From Misgurnus anguillicaudatus (Eukaryota > Chordata > Actinopteri > Cypriniformes > Cobitidae), in the NCBI RefSeq assembly GCF_027580225.2, contig NW_027395277.1:2421001-2485000 (forward strand): DNA of 64,000 bases. The letters run 5' to 3'. The first letter of the stretch is position 1. Every line of letters begins with the position of its first letter. Shown piece by piece: positions 56,104-64,000 of the stretch. A program made the translations under genes and the position numbers. The notes beneath the pieces are model-generated. The model did no database searches. It saw nothing but the letters and a program-made list of their open reading frames with translations, and had not been told where the DNA came from.

Positions 56104-56492
56104 TAGGGATGCACGATATATCGTTATCGGCCGATAACTGCTTATTTTTAATATTATCGGTTATCAGTCTGATAGCAAAATTAGGCCGATAAATGAAAGC
56201 CGATAAATAATGGATTATTTTGGTTTGTTGAACCACTTCACTTGCTCATTGCTGGCCATGTGGAGTTTTGATTGGTGCTTTCTGTGACATAGCACGAAGA
56301 TGACACATGTTGCGAGGCTTAAGAAAGAGTATGCTAGTCTAGCGCAAAGACAAGATGTCCGCGGTCTGGGAGTTTTTCATTGTGAAATTAATATGATTTT
56401 TTATCGACCTATATATATCGTTATCGGCCCCCAAATATAAAGAGTTATCGGTTATCGGTATTGGCCAAAATTTCCATATCGGTGCATCCCTA
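56104..56492. mobile_element. MITE, TIR TAGGGATGCACGATATATCG
   Basis: Left TAGGGATGCACGATATATCG, right ATCGGTGCATCCCTA, with several internal TATCGGCCGATAA-type dyads. A common fish hAT-like MITE; relative of 39521-40541. Confidence 0.8.
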
Positions 56493-56559
56493 ATTAAATT
56501 ACATTAAGATTCTTAAGCAATAATTGCACTACATTTGCTTTTTTTAACTACCGTTACCA

Positions 56560-57860
56560 TCTCTTACAAGGGGCGCAAATTCAAAATATGTGTTTGGGGT
56601 GTTATGTGAACCATGTGCATCATGCTTCATATCAAAATACGTGCCTGCTGCACACGCGTCACTAGGATTTATGATAAAAGAGACGCCCATGTTCACATAA
56701 AAAAACTCACAAGACGCTAACTTAACACTAAACTCTGAGTACACATGAGGGTGATTCTCGCGAAATTAGACTTATGAGGTGTCATGAAACATTTTGATAA
56801 AAAAACAAAATGCAAAGAGTATCAAAATAAGAAGCATACAGTTACAAACATCTCTTCATGTACTATTTTGCACATGATTTCAAATTACATCATACAAACC
56901 AATTTTGTTGTTTTTTTCCACATTTAAGGGCGAAATTTTTATTACCGCAATGTGTCCATGACTGTAATTGGGTTCTTTGACATGGAAATATTTATAATTA
57001 AAAAATCTAAAAAAGAAAAAGTTTCAGTGCATGTTATACTATAAACATTTACAGTAAAGAAACATGTGGTATTTGGTGATCATTGGAAAAAAGAGACAAT
57101 AATAAGGAATATAAATGTGTCCAAAACCAATTTTCTCATCCTCCGCAACAATTTTCAATCATTGTTTAAGCCCTCAAGGAACTAACATTTTTTTTTAAAT
57201 TAGTTGGAAGGGACATAATTGACTGTGACACTCAAGATGGCTACCAGGTAAGCAGTTCTTCTTATTTCTCTCCAGATAAAAGTTGATATTTTGTTTATTA
57301 TAGTACCTAGACAACTTTTTATTTTAGTTCTCATTACCGAAACATGAGTTTGTAAATGCATATATTTAATGTTATACCATGTTGCGATAATGATAATTTC
57401 TGTTTATGATAATCTAAAAAATTTAAATATTCTATAAGAAATATTTTTAAATCCTCTAAAAATAATGGTTATAGTAAGGTCAGACCTTAATAAAAAATGG
57501 CTTCAAGGGCTTTGTAAACATTCTGATGCTGGACACTTTCTAAATCTGGATTTTGTGAGAATCACCCGCTCGTGTTCACAAAATACTCGCAAGATGCTAA
57601 CTTAACCCTAAACTCTGATTATGCATGAGATTAAGCGAGTATCTGGCAAACGCGAGCATCTCTTTAATTATAACTTCTTTAGACGCGTCTGCAGCAGGCT
57701 CGTATTTTGACATCACACGTGACGCACATAAGTTAACATGACTGAGTACATATTTTGAAATGACGAGCCACACATATGACGGGCTAAATACATGTTATGA
57801 CGAGTTTCGCATCGTGCGACATCGAAAAAAAAGTCACCAGCCGTCACTGGTTACCATCAC
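56560..57860. mobile_element. Dispersed repeat flanking the 819-bp element, copy 2
   Basis: The right flank (57568-57855) is the reverse complement of 91-190 plus 1013-1200. The left flank (56560-56748) carries a second, diverged copy of part of the same repeat: CTAACTTAACACTAAACTCTG versus CTAACTTAACCCTAAACTCTG. The inner element therefore sits between two copies of its host. Confidence 0.6.
56749..57567. mobile_element. 819-bp non-autonomous DNA transposon, copy 2
   Basis: Starts GGGTGATTCTCGCGAAATTA and ends TTGTGAGAATCACCC. Same length as the 194-1012 copy and in opposite orientation. Inserted at a different point of the host repeat. Non-coding. Confidence 0.75.
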
Positions 57861-59111
57861 ACGAAAAATAATATGGTATATACTATTTACTACAATAAAC
57901 TGTAGTATACTTCAGTAGTATAATAAAATTACTATAGTACATTATAGTATTTACTATAGTAAGGTTCAATAACTATTTTATCTACCACAGTAAATACAAG
58001 GACTCACAAAAATTAATAGCGCATACCGCGATATGCATTTGCAGATGGTTCGCAATAAATTCGATTTAATTTTAATACTTCAAAAAGTAACATATAGTCA
58101 AAGTTTTAGGTGGATAATATAGTATATGGCACGTGGATGCTAGTGGAATATGCATGCATGTGCAACTGCGCATGATGGTGGTGATATTTTTTTATTTTTA
58201 GATTTCTTTTTTTTTTTAGAAAAGTTTTATTTAACCGTAAAACATTGCTGTTCACACTTTCAGTAGTTGCTGCAATGCTTTTTTCCCTGATATAATTAAA
58301 ATATATTTTATCGCATGTTTCTATATATTTTCTATCGCATTTTCTTTTAATACCGCACAGCCCTAGCCCCTAGTAAAATACTATAGTATTTTTCATGTTG
58401 GCATTTTCATTTAATGTACATTATATCAATGTGGTCACAGTTTTAGTATTAACAATTACGCTTGTTTTCATTTCGGTTATCTTGCATTAAGTTTGATAAA
58501 ATTGATTATAAATGATACACGGTAAAACCCCAGAACAGCGCGCAATGTGCGCATGCGCTAATTAATGAGGGCTGGTCTTGGATTAAAAACTGAAGTAGCG
58601 CGCATAATAAACCGTGAGGTTTTATCAAATAAACATAAAATACACTCTTCAAAACTATGTAAACTAAACACACAAGCCCGGGCATGTGAAAACATGAGGG
58701 TTTGTGAAAACACGGGCGATTTGAAAGGCTTGTGAAAACATACGGGCGTTTGGTAGTAAAATACACGTATCCGTCTTAATAAATGCGGAACTGCGGTCAC
58801 TAATCGCTTCATACAAATAACGCGTTTATCTGCCTATGTATCAAATGAATCATGTTATACATTTTATACGATGGCATTGATATTTTCGAAGAAGTGTATA
58901 CTGAAGCATTTAAAGACCGTTTAAGAAAAAAGACAACAGGAAACGATACCTTGCCAGGCTGGTACGATTAGGTAAGCTAGGCAGAAACGTGTTTAATAGC
59001 ACTACGGTTACACAAATCCCTCCAAATGCTAAACATTTCATCCATTCAACACAACAGCGAGGTTTATATCGTATATATGCGAGATCAAAAGTGTATATAC
59101 ATCACAAATAC

Positions 59112-59175
59112 CTTTAAAACAAGGGCAGGGGTCCTCACTTCTCCCGTCGTCATCAAAACGCCATCTTAGGATCCT
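59112..59175 (-). other. Candidate first exon of the HIC-like gene
   Basis: On the minus strand AAGATGGCG (59167-59159) leads into a 50-base stretch that ends TTTTAAAG followed by the donor GTATTT. Spliced to 55825, the leader would hold a 3-codon ORF (ATG at 59164) and a 14-codon ORF (ATG at 59153) that stops exactly at the junction, so no N-terminal extension is made. No other gene start is near. Inference only. Confidence 0.4.
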
Positions 59176-59190
59176 GTGACGTAGGCAGCA
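59159..59190 (-). promoter_or_regulatory. Candidate promoter with YY1 and CRE-like sites
   Basis: AAGATGGCG at 59167-59159 is a perfect core of the YY1 initiator-type site found at many vertebrate start sites. CTACGTCA at 59184-59177 is a CRE-like site just upstream on the minus strand. It lies between the fgd-like 3-prime end and the HIC-like gene. Confidence 0.45.
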
Positions 59191-59432
59191 TGACCCCTAA
59201 CCCATCTGAGATCAATCTCACCCCCTACCTGTCCTGCTGAGGTATTACCATGATTTTACCCTTTAACCTGAGTTTTCACTTTAGCATGTGGTTAGTTTAT
59301 TCACATAAAACAACTTTTGTATTAGTACTAGCAATTAATAGTTTAGTAAATTTAAACATCATTCAACAGTATAAATAAATATAGTTGTAAATGTATAAAA
59401 ATAAACAATTAAAAAGTTTTATAAAAAATATA

Positions 59433-59438
59433 TTTATT
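59433..59438 (-). promoter_or_regulatory. Possible poly(A) signal of the FGD-like gene
   Basis: AATAAA on the minus strand about 690 bases past the stop codon at 60131. The 3-prime UTR would then include the MITE at 59674-60065. Confidence 0.35.
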
Positions 59439-59673
59439 GAGTGCAATGAACAGATAAATTCCATTGATTTTTTTTAATACTAAACATATAGCTGTAAACA
59501 AATATAATGGCATGATGACAATATTTCACTGTTTTAAGCATTACAATAGTAGGTAATATATTTAATAACTAATAAAAAATATTCATTGTATGTAAAATCA
59601 TTAGCCCAACTTAAAAGATAATAGAATAACAAATGCAATGATGAGCCACATATAAAAGTAACTAATATAAGTG

Positions 59674-60065
59674 CACTGCAAAAAACTGTTTTCAAGAAAA
59701 AAATTCTTAGTATTTTTGTCTTGTTTTCAGTAAAAATATATAAAAATTCTTAAATTAAGACACTTTTTCTTGAAGAGCAAAATGACCCAAGAAAATAAGT
59801 CTAGTTTTAGACAAAAAATATCTTGAAAATTTTTCCTAAACACTAAATTCAAGAAAAATTTGCTTACCCCATTGGCAGATTGTTTTGCTTGTTTTATGCA
59901 CAAAATCACTTAAATTTGATATTTTTTGTCTAAAACTAGACTTATTTTCTTGGGTCATTTTGCTCATCAAGAAAAAGCATCTTAATTTAAGAATTTTAGA
60001 TATTTTTACTGAAAACAAGACAAAAATACTAAGAATTTTTTTCTTGAAAATCATTTTTTGCAGTG
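59674..60065. mobile_element. 392-bp palindromic MITE, CACTGCAAAAAA...GCAGTG, copy 1
   Basis: CACTGCAAAAAACTGTTTTC at the left and TCATTTTTTGCAGTG at the right. TG on both sides may be a 2-bp target duplication. The arms pair over about 170 bp (TTAGTATTTTTGTCTTGTTT with its complement). The CACTG ends and 2-bp duplication resemble CACTA/EnSpm-type elements, by inference. Sense and antisense frames inside are mirror artefacts. Confidence 0.8.
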
Positions 60066-60130
60066 TGATGAAATAACTTTGGGTCTTTCTCAAGTCTGAT
60101 GCCTTTGGAAACGTCACACTTTCAGTAATT

Positions 60131-60167
60131 TTAAAGAACCATGGCTTCCTGAAAAGCTTCAATCCAC
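60131..60167 (-). CDS. fgd6: FGD-like gene, last coding exon (PH domain C-terminus)
   Basis: On the minus strand TTTTTTCTCATAG (acceptor ending 60168) precedes a 37-base coding piece. With the AG left over from the previous exon it completes an arginine codon and encodes RWIEAFQEAMVL followed by TAA. This is the end of the last PH-domain helix; FGD5/FGD6 proteins end just after it. Too short to show up as an open frame. Confidence 0.85.
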
Positions 60168-60265
60168 CTATGAGAAAAAAATGTATATGAAATTATGTAA
60201 ACTGCATATGCATTTGGCAGAAAAGGACTTGTACTGCATTCAAGCTATATTTTATTCAATCCATT

Positions 60266-60417
60266 CTCATCAATTGCATATAAATAGCACGCCTTTTGAA
60301 AAGTTATGCAATGCATATGCCAAAGTCAAATTTTCCTTGCATGTGATACATCAGTCCTTCCCGTTCACTTAACAGCACACATCTCTAATGCTATTTATAT
60401 GCAATTGATGAGAATCG
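60266..60417. repeat. Palindrome in FGD-like intron
   Basis: TCATCAATTGCATATAAATA (60268-60287) is mirrored by TATTTATATGCAATTGATGA (60393-60412). The loop has TCCTTCCCGTTCACTTAA, shared with the 38163-38975 element. Confidence 0.65.
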
Positions 60418-60439
60418 GGCTTATTTTATCAGTATGTGT

Positions 60440-60505
60440 GTATAATGGAATCAAACCCACAACTTTTGGGTTGCTAACACAATGCTCATATACAGAAATA
60501 CTGAA
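60440..60505 (-). mobile_element. tRNA-derived SINE head (fragment) in FGD-like intron
   Basis: On the minus strand TATGAGCATTGTGTTAGCAA then AAGTTGTGGGTTTGATTCCA: degenerate box A and box B spaced as in a tRNA-type SINE. Not an intact tRNA. Confidence 0.5.
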
Positions 60506-60598
60506 TGCTTAATAAAGAACAACTAATTTGGGGTTTGTCAACAGCTTGAGGGCTAGTATTGCATTAATCTATGTAAGATATTTTCATATAAAAAGTAC

Positions 60599-60741
60599 CT
60601 TTGACAGGCTTGGCTGTCATTTGCCTTGAAAATGTAGTAAAGAGTGTTTTTGTGGTAAAGTTTAAATTGCATCGAAGTTTCTGGATTCACAGATTTCAGA
60701 GAGAATCCAAGAAGTGGTTGACTTTCCAAAGCAGCTACATC
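60599..60741 (-). CDS. fgd6: FGD-like gene, PH2 middle exon
   Basis: The acceptor TTTTTTCTCCAG ends at 60742 and the donor GTACTT starts at 60598. The 143 bases encode DVAALESQPLLGFSLKSVNP through QFKLYHKNTLYYIFKAND and end two bases into an arginine codon. The SEDVAALESQPLLGF signature formed across the junction with the preceding exon is characteristic of the C-terminal PH domain of FGD5/FGD6. The antisense plus-strand frame at 60601-60801 is a shadow. Confidence 0.9.
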
Positions 60742-62210
60742 CTGGAGAAAAAAAAAGAAATGCTGGAATATATAGGTAGATTTGCTGTTTGTTTATTATA
60801 AAGAAAATAAGAGACAAAAAAATTCAAAGAAAGGCAAATATAAAGAGGAGAAATCGTGAATCCCTTCACTTCACACAGAATTGTTCAAAACGTTAAAGCG
60901 TTGAAAAATCTTTATTTAAAAACAAAAATTATGAAGTAAAGTGTACTTTGTGAACATTTTGTATTCTCGCTGTAGAAAAAAACTAGAAACCAATCTGAGA
61001 AAACAATCATTAGAAACATTTACACATGACTGGCCACATTAACATCACAGCTATTTGGTGTTCAGAAACTCAACCCGCCCAGTCTCGGTGATGTAATGAG
61101 GAATACGTAGGATACATAACTTTTACATTTATGCATTTGACAGACAATTGTATCCAAACTGACTAATGGTGCATTCATATGAGTCAATGACATGACATGC
61201 ATATTTTTGTGTCAATGGGAATGATGTACTATAAAAAGCTTGATACATTTATGACATGTGTCACTTTATTCTTTATATACAACCCCCTTTTTTAATAATA
61301 AAACTCTTTTTTTTTGTATCTTAAAATTGTAAGATGGTAGGCAGGGCATTAAGGCAAATGTAAAAATGATGTTTAAATTATAAAAAAATTAATATAAGAT
61401 ACTTTGGCATTATTTTATGTTCGAAACCTTTCCTATAAACAAATTTCAAGAACGTTAGTTGTTGTTAGGATGTTATAGTAATTGAAAAATGTCTGCCCAA
61501 CAATTTGGATGTTCTCAAATGTCGTACAATCACAATTATGGGGAATTTGTGAACTTTAGTTATAAAGTACCCCATTCATTCGTATACACTTCAAAAATGA
61601 CTTTCTTACTTAGTATTTCTGTCTTGTTTTAAGAACAAATATAAAATTTCTTAAATCAAGATGCATTTCTTGATGAGCAAAATGACCTGAGTAAATAAGT
61701 CTAGTTTTTAGACAAAAACGATCAAATTGAAGTAAATTTGTGCTTAAAACGCGCAAAAAAAATCTGCAATTTTTTTTTTCTTAAACACTTAAAAAAAATT
61801 TAAAGAAAAAATTGCTTATTCCATTGACAGATTTTTTTCTTGTTTTAAGCAGAAATTCACTTCAATTCAATATTTTTTGTCTAAAAACTAGATTTATTTT
61901 ATCAAAAATGCATTTTGATTTAAAAAAATTTAGATATTTGTATCAAAAATGCTAAGAAAGTCTTTTTTTGCAGTGTAAACATGCATGAATAACCAGTGTG
62001 CATTATTCAAACATTTAAGCCCCTCCCCTTGAACAACCTGTTAAATACAGACCACTTCTCACCAGCCATCGACAAAATCAAGTCCCACCCAACTTTTGTG
62101 TCTTTCAGGAATACATTAAATCATGTTTGTTTCAGGTTGACTTTGAACAGTTTTCTCTGGGGTGAAAAAGTTTATTTAATTCATATAATTTGGGATTTAT
62201 AAATGATTAC
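60742..62210 (-). other. FGD-like intron
   Basis: Bounded by the donor at 62210 and the acceptor at 60742. It holds a SINE-tail fragment (61115-61160) and a MITE (61587-61975). The 68-codon plus-strand frame at 61996-62202 is not supported. Confidence 0.7.
61587..61975. mobile_element. Palindromic CACTGCAAAAAA-family MITE, copy 2
   Basis: Starts CACTTCAAAAATGACTTTCT and ends TCTTTTTTTGCAGTG. The inner arms CTTGATGAGCAAAATGACCT and TTTTTGTCTAAAAACTAGA match the 59674-60065 copy. Confidence 0.75.
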
Positions 62211-62339
62211 CTCACTGGCAGCATACGTGTACAGAACTTTATTCATGATGACAAACCAGAATCTTCTCCACTGTTTCTTATTGCCCTTCGTCCGCTCTAG
62301 GTAGCCGTTCATCGAGGATCCGTCCGTGTTAGCCGACAC
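62211..62339 (-). CDS. fgd6: FGD-like gene, PH2 first exon
   Basis: The acceptor (minus strand, TTTTAG ending 62340) and donor GTAATC (62210-62205) bound 129 bases, exactly 43 codons in phase 0. They encode VSANTDGSSMNGYLERTKGN, then a KKQWRRFWFVI strand and KVLYTYAASE. The GYL...W.R.WFVI...LYTY pattern gives the first beta-strands of a PH domain, which binds membrane phosphoinositides or proteins in FGD exchange factors. FGD5 is the alternative paralogue; FGD1-4 have a different sequence here. Confidence 0.9.
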
Positions 62340-62500
62340 CTAAAATAAATCAATGAACAACGACTCTGATTTCAGAGTTAACCAATCAGATCTAGTTCCA
62401 ATGTGGACCAGATTTACGTCTCATATCAAACGTCTGACTTTAGATCTAGCTGGCTTTGCTGGGAATTAAAAGACAGTGTAAAAAGTTGTTGGATTGTCAC

Positions 62501-62589
62501 CTCTTTCAGTGTTGCTGGTATTTTCTTGGCCCTTTTGTGGAAAGATTTGCCATTAGGTGTCAGAGCTGTATTGCTGGGTCCCTGGTCAC
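62501..62589 (-). CDS. fgd6: FGD-like gene, exon linking FYVE region to PH2
   Basis: The acceptor TAATAATAG ends at 62590 and the donor GTGACA begins at 62500. The 89 bases (two bases of a split codon plus 29 codons) encode DQGPSNTALTPNGKSFHKRA then KKIPATLKE, a basic linker leading in phase 0 into the PH exon. In FGD proteins this linker follows the FYVE zinc finger, which must lie beyond the window with the RhoGEF and first PH domains. The full protein would be a CDC42-type guanine exchange factor acting at membranes. The plus-strand frame 62403-62624 is a shadow. Confidence 0.85.
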
Positions 62590-62851
62590 CTATTATTAGT
62601 AAAGAAACACATGATCTTATTTAACACAAACCAACACAAACATACAGGTGATTACATAACTACAATTACACAGTGAACAAACTCATTATTTGTTTCTTTT
62701 AAAATGTTTGTATTAATAATTATTTTATTAATTTAGTACTAATTGTCATGGATCACAAGATGTTACAAGCCATGACAAAATAATAGGTTTTTGTAAAACG
62801 TGTCTTATATAGCTGAAAATCATGATTTCTTGTTGTCCAAATTTGTCAGTG

Positions 62852-63046
62852 CACTGCAAAGAATGACTTTCTTACTTAGTATTTTTGTCTTGTTTTCAGT
62901 ACAAATATCTAAAAATTCTTAAATGAAGATGTATTTTCTTGATGAGCAAAATGAAATAGTTTTTTAAAAAAACATATACAATTTAAGCAAATTTGTGCTT
63001 AAAACAAGCAAAAAAATCTGCAAATGGAATAAGAAACATTTTCTCT
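62852..63046. mobile_element. Half copy of the CACTGCAAA palindromic MITE, copy 3
   Basis: Starts CACTGCAAAGAATGACTTTC but lacks most of the right arm. It runs straight into copy 4 at 63052. Confidence 0.65.
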
Positions 63047-63051
63047 AATTA

Positions 63052-64000
63052 CACTGCAAAAAATTATTTTCAGGAAAAAAATTGTTCAGTAAAAATATCA
63101 AAAAATTCTTAAATTAAGATGCTTTTTCTTGATGAGCAAAACGACCCCAAAAATAAGTCTAGTTTTTAGACCAAAAATATCAAATTTAAGTGATTTGTGC
63201 ATAAAACAAGCAAAAAAATCTGCCAATGGGGTAAGCAAAAAAATCTTGAACATTTATCTTAACTCTTTCACCGCCAGCGTTTTTTAAAAAAGTTGCCAGC
63301 CAGCGCCAGCGTTTTTCATGATTTTCACCAAAGTTTAATGCCTTCCAGAAAATGTTCTTCTTTGAATATATAAACATACAATATACCAAATGAAAGAACA
63401 GACCCTCTGCTTTCAAACAAAAAAAACCGTTTCTTCCTACCTTCAGTGGTTCTTTTGTAATCAGCTTTTGAATATGGGTAGGTTTCTGCAAAAACACCAC
63501 ATTTTGAGCAAAAAGCAGAGATAATTCCATTTTTGTGACGGAGTTTTCATAGAGATCCCATTCAGAGCGATCTTTAAAACAGACACGGACATGCAGCAGC
63601 TTGTCAGAGGGCAATACTTCCGGGTTTAAAAGTTGCGGAAGTGCGCCACCTAGTGGACAATAGCGGTATTGCGGAAAGACGGAAAATCTCGTCATTGGCG
63701 GGGAAGCGTTTTCTCTTAATTGACGAGATATCTCGTCAATGGCGGGGAAAGAGTTAAAAACCAAATTCAAGAAAAATGTAAGAAAAATTTGCTTACCCCA
63801 TTGGCAGATTTTTTTGCTTGTTTTATGCACAAAATCACTTAAATTTGATATTTTTGGTCTAAAACTAGACTTATTTTTCTTGGGTCGTTTTGCTCAACAA
63901 GAAAAAGCATCTTAATTTAAGAATTTTTAGATATTTTTACTGAAAATAAGACAAAAATACTAAGAATTTTTTTCTAAAGTTAACAAAGTAATTTTTTGCA
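63052..64000. mobile_element. Palindromic CACTGCAAAAAA MITE, copy 4, hosting a TTAA element
   Basis: Starts CACTGCAAAAAATTATTTTC. The right arm reaches AATTTTTTGCA at the window edge, so the last bases (GTG) are cut off. Split by the element at 63259-63757. The 214-codon minus-strand frame runs through both elements and is not a gene. Confidence 0.75.
63259..63757 (+). mobile_element. TTAA-flanked piggyBac-like MITE, copy 4
   Basis: TTAACTCTTTCACCGCCAGC to TGGCGGGGAAAGAGTTAA with TTAA at both borders, nested in the CACTGCAAA MITE. Very similar to 34590-35075, including a minus-strand frame whose residues HVRVCFKDRSEWDLYE are shared. The two copies look young. Confidence 0.85.

Larger units (their letters stand above)
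55841..59111 (-). other. Proposed intron 1 of the HIC-like gene
   Basis: Spans the acceptor at 55826 to a candidate donor GTATTT at 59111-59106. Parts without a separate entry: 55860-56100 and 58370-59040 show no exon or repeat ends. 57860-58000 has TAGTATACT/AGTATTTACT repeats of a common fish MITE. 58005-58370 holds CGATATGCATTTGCAG-type sequence ending TACCGCACAGCCCTAG, probably a repeat. Confidence 0.45.

Noticed and set aside
63186..63830. 214-codon minus-strand frame
   Set aside because: It runs across a TTAA element nested in a palindromic MITE. Parts recur only in another copy of the same repeat, so it is not a host gene.

Overview
The window is nuclear DNA from a ray-finned fish, most likely a cyprinid relative of zebrafish or carp. 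The evidence is AT-rich sequence, a very dense load of short non-autonomous DNA transposons (MITEs, often nested), tRNA-derived SINE pieces with a tail typical of cyprinids, a long GT microsatellite, and two vertebrate genes with spliced structure. There are no bacterial operons, ribosome binding sites or CRISPR. Family names for repeats rest on terminal repeats and target-site duplications seen here; no library search was possible.

Genes lie only in the right fifth, both on the minus strand and in tandem. (1) The last four coding exons of an FGD5/FGD6-type Rho guanine-exchange factor (most likely fgd6) occupy 62589 down to 60131. They encode the C-terminal PH domain, and the splice phases join cleanly to a stop codon. 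The rest of the gene lies beyond position 64000. (2) A HIC-family BTB/zinc-finger repressor (HIC1/HIC2 relative, probably hic1l) has its whole coding exon at 55794-54379, with a splice acceptor just upstream. A candidate first exon and promoter lie near 59112-59190, in the gap between the two genes. The HIC-like protein keeps the BTB domain, the GLDLSKK CtBP-binding motif and four zinc fingers, but lacks the second finger of the usual five and has almost no C-terminal tail.

The left 53 kb contains no gene I can support. It is a mosaic of MITEs, foldback elements and nested insertions, with a few GC-richer, apparently low-copy islands (about 6.1-6.7, 19.7-20.1, 27.3-27.8, 32.0-32.4, 35.5-35.7, 41.8-42.2 and 48.4-48.9 kb). 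These could be regulatory DNA for the developmental gene downstream. The most striking non-genic structure is at 42.6-48.0 kb: two large arrays of a 42-bp minisatellite built from GTAC palindromes. They seem to have grown inside two copies of a MITE, and because the unit is 14 codons long they generate long periodic reading frames on both strands.

Other notable structures are four copies of a TTAA-flanked (piggyBac-like) element, one with its own empty site preserved beside it; an 819-bp element present near both ends of the window in opposite orientation; and two copies of a foldback whose loop is packed with CACGTG-like subrepeats.
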